Position numbers and translations under genes: made by a program
Notes under the pieces: model-generated
Told to the model about the DNA's origin: nothing
Databases searched by the model: none
Seen by the model: only the letters and a program-made list of their open reading frames with translations
Shown here: in pieces, positions 15,880 to 24,123 of the stretch
Layout of the letters: each line of letters starts with the position of its first letter
Position numbering within the stretch: position 1 is the stretch's first letter
Assembly: GCA_005808475.1 (NCBI GenBank)
Contig: SYLY01000134.1
Coordinates: 1-43,690, forward strand
DNA length: 43,690 nucleotides
Origin: Acidobacteriota bacterium
GTDB taxonomy: Bacteria; Acidobacteriota; Terriglobia; Bryobacterales; Bryobacteraceae
Direction of reading: 5' to 3'

Positions 15880-16826
15880 TTCGTTGCGCCATCGCGATCG
15901 CCGCCGCCACGTGTCTCTGCGCGCAGATCAACCTTTCCGGCGTGCGATCCGGCCACGTGGCCGACGAGTCCGCCCGGGTGCTGCGTCCGGTCATCGGAAT
16001 GCCGGGAGCGGCTTATCTCGGAGCCGCGATTCCGCTGCCGTTCTCGCCCGTATCCGCGCAATCCGCGGCGGGCGGATTGTTGCTCGTGAGCGACATGGAC
16101 GAGGCGTGGCTCGCGCGCGATCTCGACCGCGCCCAGCCGTCCGCCGGGAAGCTTGCGTCCGCATCGGCCGTGTTCGCCGCCCCCGGGGCCTCCTCCGCGG
16201 TGCTCTACGCGTCCCGCGAAGGTGCGTTCCGGCTCGCGTACGGGCTCGATAAGACCGCGGCGGCCGGCCCGGCGATCGACGAACTCGTCCTGCGCGGGAC
16301 CTTCCGGACGGCGGCGATCGACGAAGGTTCCGGATGCGCGCTGCTGCTGAGCCTCTCGGAGGCGGAGACGTTCCTCTACCGCCTGTGCCCGGCGCGTCCC
16401 GCCGAACCCGTTCTGATCCGCGCGTTCCCAGCCATGGATATCGCGGCGGCCGCTTACTCCGCGCGCCAGGGTTTGTTACTCGCCGACCGCGGCGGATCGC
16501 GGGTTGTCCTGGTGCGGAATCCCGTGGAGTCCGGAGCGCTCCAAACGCTCGCCGCCGGCCTGCCGTCCCTGGCGGGCGTGCAGCCCTCGGGAACGTCCCA
16601 CGCAATCGCCGTCTCCGCCGATCCCGCCCGCGCTTGGGTGATCGATGTCCAAGGCAAGGCCGCGCCCGTTCCGGTGGACCTCCCGCTCCCTCCGGAAAAG
16701 CTCGAATTTCTCACCCCGGGCGGCATTCTCGTCTGCAACCGCCTCCGCGAAGGTCCACTTCTGGTCATCGACCTGGGTCAGGACCGTTCCCCATTTCTGA
16801 TTCCCGCTCCCTGGAGTCCCGAATGA
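15876..16826 (+). CDS. Exported protein of unknown function, beta-propeller-like
   Basis: The 316-residue product starts at TTG 15876, overlapping the previous stop. It has a short N-terminal export signal (CAIAIAAATCLCAQ; a lipoprotein-type cysteine is possible but the lipobox is poor). The body repeats strand-like blocks of 40-50 residues, such as AAGGLLLVSDMDEAWL, SAVLYASREGAFRLAYG, SARQGLLLADRGGSRVVLV and HAIAVSADPARAWVID. This is typical of beta-propeller proteins in acidobacterial secretomes. No catalytic motif is seen. It is overlapped by the next gene through ATGA, so translation is probably coupled. Confidence 0.6.
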   Translation: MIRCAIAIAAATCLCAQINLSGVRSGHVADESARVLRPVIGMPGAAYLGAAIPLPFSPVSAQSAAGGLLLVSDMDEAWLARDLDRAQPSAGKLASASAVFAAPGASSAVLYASREGAFRLAYGLDKTAAAGPAIDELVLRGTFRTAAIDEGSGCALLLSLSEAETFLYRLCPARPAEPVLIRAFPAMDIAAAAYSARQGLLLADRGGSRVVLVRNPVESGALQTLAAGLPSLAGVQPSGTSHAIAVSADPARAWVIDVQGKAAPVPVDLPLPPEKLEFLTPGGILVCNRLREGPLLVIDLGQDRSPFLIPAPWSPE

Positions 16827-19003
16827 GGTTTGCCGCGCTGCTGCTCGCCGCTCCCGCCTTGGCGCAGTTCAGCCCCCTCTCCTTCTCGTACCAGACCTCG
16901 CCCACGGCGTCGGTCGTGATCGTCCAACCGGATTCCACCGTCTTCTTCCCGGTAACTCCCGCGGGGACCACCACGACCGTTACCTTCTTCGCCGCCAACC
17001 GCGATTCCGGTCCCTGGCAATTGTCCGCCGTCGATCTCGAGGGATCCGGATTCCTCTCCACCGGAACGGGCGGCTCCGTCACGATCGCTCCGGCGAGCTC
17101 GGTTTTCTTCTCCATCCACTACAGCCCCACCGCCAATGGAAACTCCTCCGGAACGTTGACCTTGCGCATGGCGAGCCCCTCGGGCACGGCCCAGGCCTTC
17201 AAGTTCACGCTCGCCGTGCAGGGGACCGTGCCGGGCGGCGGAACCACCGGCGGCGGAACCACCGGCGGGGGAGCCGCGGCAAACGACATCATTACCAGTT
17301 GGATCAATTACAACGCGGGCAGTCAGACTCCGGTCGGCAGCGGCGACACGATCCCTTTTCCCTCCACCGTATCGGGCAGCCGGGTCTCGCTTGCCTTCAT
17401 CGTCAACAATCGCGGCAAGGATGCCGTGGCGCTGACCTCCGTTTCTCTGTCGGGAACCGCGTTCGAAGTCTCGGCCGTACCGCTGCTCCCCGCTTCGATC
17501 TCCGGCGGCGGAGAGGTTCGTTTCAACATCGTCTACTCGCCCCCGGACGGCAAGGAACACACAGGTCAACTGCGAGTCACCGTGGGAGCCACGCAGCGAA
17601 CCTTCACCGTGCGCGGCGTGGGCCAATCCGCCAACCTCGATCTCGAGATCGCCGAGGGGCAGGGCTTCACTCCCGTGGCGCCAGGAACCGCCATCCAGTT
17701 CGTCAGGACCACCGCTGGAACGGGTCGAAGCTCTATCCGCGTGCGCCTTCGCAACAGCGGCAACCTGGACGCGCGGCTGGGCAACGTGGCCATCAGCGGC
17801 ACGGGCTTCACCATGATCGATGGACCGCAGCCCGGAACGGTAAGTCCCGGCCAGTCGATCGTGTTCTCGATCCTGTTCGCTCCCCTGCAGGTGGGCGAAT
17901 TCCGCGGCACGCTACGCGTCGACAACGCGCAGTATCCGCTCACCGGACAGAGTTCGGGCTATCAATTCGCGGCCAGCCTCGTCTACGGCGATGTCGTGAT
18001 TCCGCTGAAGTCCGGATCCAACGCGGCGATCCCGAACACCGACATCGGAGGCGTGCGCAACTTCTCCGTGGAGGTGACCAACGTGGGTGACGAACTGGGT
18101 TTCATCTCCGCCGTCACCATTGTCGGCGAAGGCTTCGGCGTCAGCCGCGAAGCCCGCTTTCCGATGCCCGTTCCTTCCGGTAACTCCGTGCGAGTCCCGG
18201 TCTACTTCGCCCCCCTGCAGAGCGGAACCGCGCAAGCCAATGTCGTTGTGCACGATCTGAGCTTCACCCTGGTCGGCGTCGCCATCGATCCTCCCCCATT
18301 GCCGGGAGCCGTGTTCGTCGGCGTTCCCGCCAAGGCGGACTCCTTGCAACAGCCCGCCGCCGGACTCGAACTCGTGCGCCCGTATCCCTACGACCTCGCC
18401 GGTCGCGCGATCCTCGCCTTCACGTCCGACTCGCTCATCGACGATCCCGCCGTGCAGTTTCTCAGTGGCGCCCGTTCGGTCGACTTCCGCATTCCCGCCA
18501 ACACCACGCGCGCGATCTTCGGCGCCAACCTGCGCGAGATCCGCTTCCAGACCGGCAGCCTCGCCGGTACGATCACGCTCGTGGCGGCCATCACGGTCGG
18601 TAAGTTCGACCTTACGCGGAACTCGCCGCCCGTCGCCACGGTCGAGGTCGGGCAAGGAGCGCCGGTGATCCGGAATGTCCTGCTCTCTCCTCGTTCCTCC
18701 CGCGCGATCGACCTGGTGATCAGCGGCGCCGCGCCCTACCGGACCGCCACGCGCATCCTGCTGGCGTTCACCGCGAAACCGGGCACACGGCTGCAATCGA
18801 ACTCGCTTAGCGTCGACGTCGCGAGCCAATTCGAGTCGTGGTTCCAGAGCACGCAATCGCGGCCGTTCGGTGGCCAGTTCACGGTCGTGCTGACCATCGA
18901 ACTCTCGGCCGACTACGGCGTCATCGATACGATCGGCGTCCGCGTCACCAGTCCGCAAGGAACCTCCGCGGCCAAGACGATCCCCATCAGTTCACCGGAG
19001 TGA
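16823..19003 (+). CDS. Large secreted repeat protein, choice-of-anchor-D/ASH-like Ig domains
   Basis: The 726-residue protein starts at ATG 16823, overlapping the previous stop by 4 bases, with a short signal peptide (RFAALLLAAPALAQ). It contains four or five tandem ASH-like or choice-of-anchor-D-like beta domains. The recurrent signature is a residue run such as SAVDLEGSGFLS, then an ISPGQSIVFSILFAP-type strand (IHYSPTANG, IVYSPPDG, ILFAPLQVG, VYFAPLQSG). A Gly/Thr linker encoded by a 15-base repeat separates the first and second domains. The final 180 residues are a different beta-rich region. Such domains usually serve in cell-surface attachment or matrix proteins. It ends the exopolysaccharide operon, so a matrix or surface scaffold role is reasonable inference. 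Confidence 0.7.
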   Translation: MRFAALLLAAPALAQFSPLSFSYQTSPTASVVIVQPDSTVFFPVTPAGTTTTVTFFAANRDSGPWQLSAVDLEGSGFLSTGTGGSVTIAPASSVFFSIHYSPTANGNSSGTLTLRMASPSGTAQAFKFTLAVQGTVPGGGTTGGGTTGGGAAANDIITSWINYNAGSQTPVGSGDTIPFPSTVSGSRVSLAFIVNNRGKDAVALTSVSLSGTAFEVSAVPLLPASISGGGEVRFNIVYSPPDGKEHTGQLRVTVGATQRTFTVRGVGQSANLDLEIAEGQGFTPVAPGTAIQFVRTTAGTGRSSIRVRLRNSGNLDARLGNVAISGTGFTMIDGPQPGTVSPGQSIVFSILFAPLQVGEFRGTLRVDNAQYPLTGQSSGYQFAASLVYGDVVIPLKSGSNAAIPNTDIGGVRNFSVEVTNVGDELGFISAVTIVGEGFGVSREARFPMPVPSGNSVRVPVYFAPLQSGTAQANVVVHDLSFTLVGVAIDPPPLPGAVFVGVPAKADSLQQPAAGLELVRPYPYDLAGRAILAFTSDSLIDDPAVQFLSGARSVDFRIPANTTRAIFGANLREIRFQTGSLAGTITLVAAITVGKFDLTRNSPPVATVEVGQGAPVIRNVLLSPRSSRAIDLVISGAAPYRTATRILLAFTAKPGTRLQSNSLSVDVASQFESWFQSTQSRPFGGQFTVVLTIELSADYGVIDTIGVRVTSPQGTSAAKTIPISSPE
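17237..17275 (+). repeat. 15-base in-frame tandem repeat coding a Gly/Thr linker
   Basis: Two perfect 15-base units (17237-17251 and 17252-17266) and a degenerate third partial copy encode a GGGTTGGGTTGGG-type flexible linker. The unit is a multiple of three, so copy-number change would alter linker length without shifting the frame. Confidence 0.8.
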
Positions 19004-19019
19004 CAGCCGGCGGGCTACC

Positions 19020-20366
19020 ATGGATGGCATGGACCGTCGGCGTTTCCTGTCATCCTCGGCCGCGCTCGCCGCGCCCGCCCTTGCTTCTCCCTTCGCCGAT
19101 GAAAAGCCGAAGCGGGTTGGCGTGATCGGCCCCGGCTGGTACGGCAAGGCCGATCTGTTCCGCCTCATCCAAGTGGCGCCGGTGGAGGTGGTCTCCCTTT
19201 GCGACGTCGATAAGAAGATGCTCGCCGCCGCGGCCGATCTTACCGCCACCCGCCAGGCGTCGAAGAAGCGGCCCCGTACTTACTCCGACTATCGCGAGAT
19301 GCTGAAGGAACGCGACCTCGATCTCGTCCTGATCGCCACTCCCGACCATTGGCACGCGCTCACCGCGATCGCCGCCATGCAGGCCGGCGCCGACCTCTAT
19401 CTGCAAAAGCCCATCAGCGTCGACATCGCCGAGGGCCAGGCCATCCTGGCCACCGCTCGCAAGCTGGGCCGCGTGGTGCAGGTGGGAACGCAACGCCGCA
19501 GCACGCCGCATCTGGCCGAAGCCAAGGAACGGATCGTCGGCGAGGGCAAGCTCGGCAAGATCGCGCTCGTCGAGATCTACTGTTACTACCACATGCGCGC
19601 GCGCACCAATCCGCCGGATACCGCGCCGCCCGATTACCTCGACTGGGAGATGTGGACCGGCCCCGCGCCCATGCGGCCTTACAACGAACTCGCCCATCCC
19701 GGCCGCTGGCGCTCGTTCACCGAGTACGGCAACGGCATCGTCGGCGACATGTGCATCCACATGCTCGACATGGTGCGCTGGATGATGAATCTCGGCTGGC
19801 CGGTAAGCGTCTCCTCCACCGGCGGCATCCTGGTGGACAAGCAGTCCAAGGCGAACATTCCCGACACCCAGACCGCCGAGTTCGATTTCGGCGATGTGAA
19901 GGTCGTCTGGCAGCACCGCACCTGGGGCCATCCGCCCGATCCCAAGTATCCCTGGGCCGCCACCTTTTATGGCGACAAGGGAACCCTCAAGGCCGGTGTC
20001 ATGGGTTACGACTTCACGCCGATGGAGAAGGGCGTCGCCGCCATTCGCAAAGACGTCGAGTACGAACTCGACGAGTATCCCGAGGACAAGACCGAGGAGC
20101 GGCTGGAGAAGCACGTCGCGCCGGCGATCCGCCATCACATGAAGGACCTGCTTACCGCGATCGGAAGCCGCGGACGTCCGGTAGCCGATATCGAGCAGGG
20201 GCACATGTCCACCGCTTCCTGCATCCTGGCGAACATGAGCCTGCAACTGGGCCGCTCGCTGAGGTGGGACGCCGCGAAAGGGCAGGTCGCCGGCGACGCG
20301 GAGGCAAACCGCCTGCTGCGCCGCGCCTATCGCAAGCCCTGGACGCATCCGGCGGGGAAAGCCTGA
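19020..20366 (+). CDS. Gfo/Idh/MocA family oxidoreductase with Tat-type signal
   Basis: This 448-residue protein has a twin-arginine-type leader (DRRRFLSSSAALAAPALA). It then has a Rossmann domain (GVIGPGWYGKADLF, acidic strand end SLCDVD). The conserved dinucleotide/active-site strand reads LYLQKPISVD, where Glu of the usual EKP is Gln but the Lys is kept. The C-terminal domain shows GNGIVGDMCIHMLDMVRWM, the usual position of the metal- or substrate-binding histidine. Such exported members are abundant in acidobacteria and planctomycetes and act on sugars or sugar derivatives with NAD(P). ATG 19020 and ATG 19029 are both possible starts. It follows the exopolysaccharide operon by 16 bases and could be read through from it. 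Confidence 0.87.
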   Translation: MDGMDRRRFLSSSAALAAPALASPFADEKPKRVGVIGPGWYGKADLFRLIQVAPVEVVSLCDVDKKMLAAAADLTATRQASKKRPRTYSDYREMLKERDLDLVLIATPDHWHALTAIAAMQAGADLYLQKPISVDIAEGQAILATARKLGRVVQVGTQRRSTPHLAEAKERIVGEGKLGKIALVEIYCYYHMRARTNPPDTAPPDYLDWEMWTGPAPMRPYNELAHPGRWRSFTEYGNGIVGDMCIHMLDMVRWMMNLGWPVSVSSTGGILVDKQSKANIPDTQTAEFDFGDVKVVWQHRTWGHPPDPKYPWAATFYGDKGTLKAGVMGYDFTPMEKGVAAIRKDVEYELDEYPEDKTEERLEKHVAPAIRHHMKDLLTAIGSRGRPVADIEQGHMSTASCILANMSLQLGRSLRWDAAKGQVAGDAEANRLLRRAYRKPWTHPAGKA

Positions 20367-20367
20367 C

Positions 20368-21894
20368 TTATCGCAACGGCGGCGTCGACCCCGGAGCCCT
20401 TCTCCGCGTGGTGGCCTGCTCGAACGCATAGGCGTAGCGCAACAGCTTCGCCTCGGACCACGGGAGTCCGAAAATCGTCAGCCCCGCCGGCAGAACTCCG
20501 CCGCGCGTGTAACCCATCGGCACGGTAACAGCGGGAAACCCGGTGACTGGCGAAAAGAACTGGCTGTTGTCTCCATGCGGCGTATTCAGATCTCCGATCA
20601 GCCGCGGCGGGTTGCTCCACGTGGGATAGACGAACGCATCCAGCTTGTCCCGTTCCATCGCCGCCAGCACCGCCCGCCGCGTTTGTTCCCGCCACTCCCG
20701 GTTCGCCGCGCACTCCGCCGATTCCGGCCCGTTGACGGCGTCCCGCTCCGCCACTTCGAGCCGCCGCTGCGCCGACGGATGGAACCCGCCCGACTTGATG
20801 ATCTCCGCCAGGCTGTTCACCGGCACACGACCCGCGCGGTCCGCCAGGAACCGGTTCAGGTCGTACTTGAAGCCCATGCACGCGCCCGCCGGCCTCTTCG
20901 CCGGATCCGCGTCCACGCGAGCCGGGTCCACGATCTTCGCGCCGGCCCTCCGCAGATCCTCCACCGCCGCCAGAAACACCCGCGCGACCTCCGGGTCGGT
21001 GGTGTCGCGCTCATAGGCCTGCCGCAGCACGCCGATCGCCGCTCCCCGTAGCCCGTCGCGCTCGAGCGCCGCCGTGTAATCGGGCGCCGGATGCGCGCGA
21101 GCCGCTTCCGTGACCGGATCGCGCGGATCGTACCCCACCACCGCCTGGAACACCTTGGCCGCATCCTCCACGGTGCGCGTCATCGGACCGGCGATATCCT
21201 GCATGAAGCTGAGCGGAAACACGCCATCGCGGCTGGTCAGCCCCATGGTCGACCGCACGCCCACCAGCGCCTGATGCGCCGAGGGTCCGCGAATCGAGTT
21301 ACCGGTATCCGTGCCCAGCCCGGCTAGTCCGAGGCTCGCCGCCACGGCCGCCGCCGTGCCGCCGCTCGATCCCGCCGTCACCCGGTCCAGCGCGTACGGG
21401 TTCTTCGTGTAACCCGGCAGAATCGAACTAACCGTCTCGTAGGGCGTGAACGCCCACTCGGCGAGATTCGACTTCGCCAACACCAGCGCGCCGGCCTCCT
21501 TGATGCGCCGCACCTGGAACGCGTCGCGATCCGGCACGTACCTGGCGAACGCCAGGGCGCCGTTGGTGGTGGCCAGCCTTGCGGTCTCCATGTTGTCCTT
21601 CACGATCGTGGGCGCGCAGTGCAGCGGCCCGGTGAGGCCCGACCGCGCGAACCGCCGGTCCAACTCCGCCGCCTCCCGCTCCACCTCCGGATTCACCAGC
21701 ACCAGCGAGTTGATCGCCGGGCCGTTCTTGTCGAACGCCTCGATCCGCCGCAAGTACGCGCGCACCAGTCCCACGCAGGTCAGTTCGCCGGACTTCATCG
21801 CCGCGTGGACGCTCGCGATCGTCGCCTCGTGAACCTCGAAGGACGCGGCGCCAGCGGTCCACGCCAACGCGAGCGCCCACGCGATCCGCTTCAC
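20368..21894 (-). CDS. Amidase signature family protein, exported
   Basis: This 508-residue protein has a short signal peptide (RIAWALALAWTAGAASF). It shows the amidase signature Ser-cisSer-Lys triad: Lys in TIVKDNMET, the Ser pair region in RVTAGSSGGTAAAV, and the nucleophile loop GLGTDTGNSIRGPSA. The family hydrolyses amide bonds of many small substrates; the substrate here cannot be told. The GTG start at 21894 is set by GTGA overlap with the alkaline phosphatase stop and by the signal peptide position. A longer frame upstream only repeats the phosphatase gene in another frame. The two genes form a two-gene unit, phosphatase first. It converges on the Gfo/Idh/MocA gene with one base between stops. 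Confidence 0.88.
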   Translation of the reverse strand: MKRIAWALALAWTAGAASFEVHEATIASVHAAMKSGELTCVGLVRAYLRRIEAFDKNGPAINSLVLVNPEVEREAAELDRRFARSGLTGPLHCAPTIVKDNMETARLATTNGALAFARYVPDRDAFQVRRIKEAGALVLAKSNLAEWAFTPYETVSSILPGYTKNPYALDRVTAGSSGGTAAAVAASLGLAGLGTDTGNSIRGPSAHQALVGVRSTMGLTSRDGVFPLSFMQDIAGPMTRTVEDAAKVFQAVVGYDPRDPVTEAARAHPAPDYTAALERDGLRGAAIGVLRQAYERDTTDPEVARVFLAAVEDLRRAGAKIVDPARVDADPAKRPAGACMGFKYDLNRFLADRAGRVPVNSLAEIIKSGGFHPSAQRRLEVAERDAVNGPESAECAANREWREQTRRAVLAAMERDKLDAFVYPTWSNPPRLIGDLNTPHGDNSQFFSPVTGFPAVTVPMGYTRGGVLPAGLTIFGLPWSEAKLLRYAYAFEQATTRRRAPGSTPPLR

Positions 21895-23021
21895 TTGCCC
21901 GGCCAGGCCTTCCAGCCGTAGGCGGCCATCATCACGTCGAAGATCCGCGTGTTCGGCAGAAAGCCGCGCACCCGTTCGGCGCCGGGTCCGCGCGCCGCGA
22001 CCACCACCTCTTCTCCGGTGTGCGAATGGTCCACGCGCACCGCCGCCAGTTTCACCGGATCGCTGGCCTTGTGCGTCTTCTTCCACTCGGCGAACCCCGC
22101 CAACAGCGGGTCGCTCTGCTTGCCCCCGGCCACCCGCAAGTCGAACGAGTGATCGGCGGTGAACACCAGCAGCGTCTCCTTGGGATCCACCGTGCCCGCG
22201 ATCTCCCGAATCAGCTTGTCGAAGTTGATCATGTTGTTCAGACCCTTCTCCGGATCGTCGGTATGGGTGTCCCACTCGATCATCAGAAAGTAGCCCTTCT
22301 TGTTCGCCGAAAGCGCGCGTATCGATCGCCGGGCGGCCGCCGGCAGGTCGATGCTCTTCTCGGCCAACACGATCGGCCGGGCCTCCGATTCGGGAATGTC
22401 GGCCACGTTCGACAGAATGCGCCGCCCCTTGGCCGCCGCGACCTGGTCCAGATCCTTGCCCTTCTCCTTGACGCCGTCGTAGATGCGCTGACGGCCCAGC
22501 CCCATCACCACGTCGACGCCGTCGCCGAACAAGGGCTCGAGCGCCTGCAGGAAGACTTCGCCCATGCTGCGCCGGTCGCTCACATGCGCGTAGCAGGCGG
22601 CCGGTGTCGCGTCGGCGGCCACCACGTTGGTGAGCACGCCTGTCGATAGTCCGCGCTCCTCGGCGTGCTCGAGGATGGTCTTCAGCATCGCTCCGTCTTT
22701 CTTGCCCCGCACGGCGTCGGGACCCTGGCTCACCACGCCGTTCAGCGTCTTCACTCCGGTGACGATGGCCGTCATCCCCGCCGCCGAATCGGTGACCCAG
22801 CCTCCGGCGGGCGACGTGTCGGAAAGACCCATGTCGGGCCAGCTTTGCACGAACAGCTTTTGCGGCGCGCCGTGGCCCAGGATGCTGGCGGCGTTCATGG
22901 TCGCGACTCCGCCCGCGTCGGCGAGGAAGAGAATCACGTTCTTGGCGCGAGCCGGTTTCCGGGCTTCGCTGGCGGGAACCGCGAGCAGGAGGATGGCGGC
23001 GGCGGCGATCGAGTAGCGCAT
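21891..23021 (-). CDS. Alkaline phosphatase, exported
   Basis: This 376-residue protein has a signal peptide (RYSIAAAAILLLAVPASEA). It has the alkaline phosphatase core: metal-binding Asp in NVILFLADAGG, the nucleophile serine in WVTDSAAGMTA, the metal site EWDTHTDDPEKG, FTADHSFD, and the late His in DHSHTGEEV. It hydrolyses phosphate monoesters in the periplasm. ATG 23021 is chosen because the signal peptide starts there. The open frame upstream runs into the promoter of the divergent gene and makes no recognisable protein. No strong ribosome site is seen. A PhoR/PhoB-like pair lies 20 kb away, so phosphate control is possible, but I could not identify a Pho box. Confidence 0.9.
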   Translation of the reverse strand: MRYSIAAAAILLLAVPASEARKPARAKNVILFLADAGGVATMNAASILGHGAPQKLFVQSWPDMGLSDTSPAGGWVTDSAAGMTAIVTGVKTLNGVVSQGPDAVRGKKDGAMLKTILEHAEERGLSTGVLTNVVAADATPAACYAHVSDRRSMGEVFLQALEPLFGDGVDVVMGLGRQRIYDGVKEKGKDLDQVAAAKGRRILSNVADIPESEARPIVLAEKSIDLPAAARRSIRALSANKKGYFLMIEWDTHTDDPEKGLNNMINFDKLIREIAGTVDPKETLLVFTADHSFDLRVAGGKQSDPLLAGFAEWKKTHKASDPVKLAAVRVDHSHTGEEVVVAARGPGAERVRGFLPNTRIFDVMMAAYGWKAWPGK

Positions 23022-23057
23022 ATCGTGGAAATGGTAGCAGGCTCGCGTTTCGATCCC

Positions 23058-23086
23058 TTGACAGCCGCTTCCGGCGGGCGTAATCT
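23058..23086 (+). promoter_or_regulatory. Sigma-70-type promoter
   Basis: TTGACA (23058-23063), a 17-base spacer and TAATCT (23081-23086) make a near-consensus housekeeping promoter. Transcription would start near 23093 and read the membrane protein and winged-helix pair at 23133. It is the best promoter I can see in the window. Confidence 0.75.
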
Positions 23087-23091
23087 GGATA

Positions 23092-23120
23092 CAGACAGGT
23101 TTGCAATGCAGACTGGTCTG
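23092..23120 (+). promoter_or_regulatory. Two tandem dyad repeats, candidate operator
   Basis: CAGACAGGTTTG (23092-23103) and CAGACTGGTCTG (23109-23120) are two 12-base copies with a 17-base period. The second is an inverted repeat (CAGAC, two bases, GTCTG); the first is an imperfect version. They cover the predicted transcription start. The winged-helix protein encoded at 23768 is the obvious candidate to bind them, giving autorepression. That link is inference. Confidence 0.5.
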
Positions 23121-23132
23121 TGGAGAAATGCA

Positions 23133-23771
23133 ATGAACGACCTTGTGTCCACCGCATCCCGGCGCGTCATGCGAACCACCGCCGCCGATGGGCTCGGCGA
23201 AATCGCCGCCGGCGCGTGCTTTCTTCCGCCCGCGCTCATGGGCTTCGCGAAAGACGGCCTCGACACCCACTCCGCTTCCTGGCGGATCTTCAATGTCATC
23301 CAGATGCTCGTCATCTGCCCCGCCATGTTCCTGGTCCAGTGGGGTCTGCCGAAGCTGCGCAACCGCTGGTTCGGATCCCGCGTAGGCACGATGATTCCCA
23401 AGGCGGCGCCCGAGGGCTGGAGCCGCGCTGCCGCGGCCGCTATCGTCGCGTTCATGACCGCCGGAGTCGCGGCCATCGTGCTCGCCCCGGGCGGCTCCCT
23501 CCGGGCGCGGCTGGGCGCGCTGCTGCTGGGCGCTTCCACTGCCGCGATTCTCGGCGTCACCGGCTGGCAGTCCGGCGTCCAGCGCTATTACTGGATGGCG
23601 GCCGCGATCGCCGCCGCCTCTGTCGCGATCGTCGCCGCCACGCCCGATCTCGAGACCGCCTTCCTTCGACAGTTCCTGTTCATCGGCGCCCTTTCGCTGG
23701 CGGTGGGAATCGCCACACTGTGGCGCTACCTGCGCTCCGGGTCCACGACGCGCGCGGACCCGATGTCATGA
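23133..23771 (+). CDS. Multi-pass membrane protein of unknown function
   Basis: The 212-residue protein has about five or six hydrophobic helices (around 25-40, 50-75, 97-120, 124-142, 150-170 and 178-196), with short loops and a polar, arginine-rich N-terminus. I recognise no family motif. ATG 23133 has GGAG seven bases upstream. It lies directly behind the promoter at 23058 and ends in an ATGA overlap with a small winged-helix regulator. This pairing of membrane protein and DNA-binding protein often means the regulator controls the pair. Confidence 0.7.
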   Translation: MNDLVSTASRRVMRTTAADGLGEIAAGACFLPPALMGFAKDGLDTHSASWRIFNVIQMLVICPAMFLVQWGLPKLRNRWFGSRVGTMIPKAAPEGWSRAAAAAIVAFMTAGVAAIVLAPGGSLRARLGALLLGASTAAILGVTGWQSGVQRYYWMAAAIAAASVAIVAATPDLETAFLRQFLFIGALSLAVGIATLWRYLRSGSTTRADPMS

Positions 23772-24067
23772 GCGACGCTCTCCGGGCCCTCGCCTCGGTG
23801 GACCGCACCATCCACGAGCCCGCCCGGTTGATGATCGTCTCGCTCCTGTTTCTGGTGAAGGAAGCGGATTTCCTCTGGCTGCTCAACCAGACCGAACTCA
23901 CCAAGGGCAACCTCTCGGCGCACCTGGCGAAGCTCGAACAGGCGGCCTTCCTACAGGTCGACAAACGCTTCGAGGGGAAGATTCCACGCACCTCCTACCG
24001 GTTGACGCCGCTCGGCAAACGGGAACTCGCGCGTTACCGGGCCGCGATGCGGACGGCGCTCGGGTGA
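23768..24067 (+). CDS. Winged-helix transcriptional regulator (ArsR/MarR-like, HTH_34 type)
   Basis: This 99-residue protein consists almost only of a winged helix. It has helix EPARLMIVSLLFLV, recognition region LTKGNLSAHLAKLEQAAFL, and wing VDKRFEGKIPRTSYRLTPLGKRELARY. This pattern matches the small stand-alone regulators that dimerise and bind DNA without a separate ligand domain. No metal-binding cysteines are present, so it is not a classical ArsR metal sensor. It starts by ATGA overlap with the membrane protein gene. The dyad repeats at 23092-23120 are its likely target. Confidence 0.82.
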   Translation: MSDALRALASVDRTIHEPARLMIVSLLFLVKEADFLWLLNQTELTKGNLSAHLAKLEQAAFLQVDKRFEGKIPRTSYRLTPLGKRELARYRAAMRTALG

Positions 24068-24079
24068 CGGACGCGGATC

Positions 24080-24097
24080 GATTCCGCTGGCGGAATC
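24080..24097. repeat. 18-base palindrome between regulator and TolC-like gene
   Basis: GATTCCGC, TG, GCGGAATC form a perfect inverted repeat in the 56-base gap after the winged-helix gene. No U-run follows, so it is a weak terminator candidate. It could instead be an operator for the TolC-like gene 27 bases downstream. Confidence 0.5.
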
Positions 24098-24123
24098 CCG
24101 GCGGCACGCAATAAACTGAGGAG

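Noticed and set aside
21895..23157. A long N-terminal extension of the amidase reading frame
   Set aside because: The upstream part is the alkaline phosphatase gene read in the wrong frame. The signal peptide and GTGA overlap set the amidase start at 21894.
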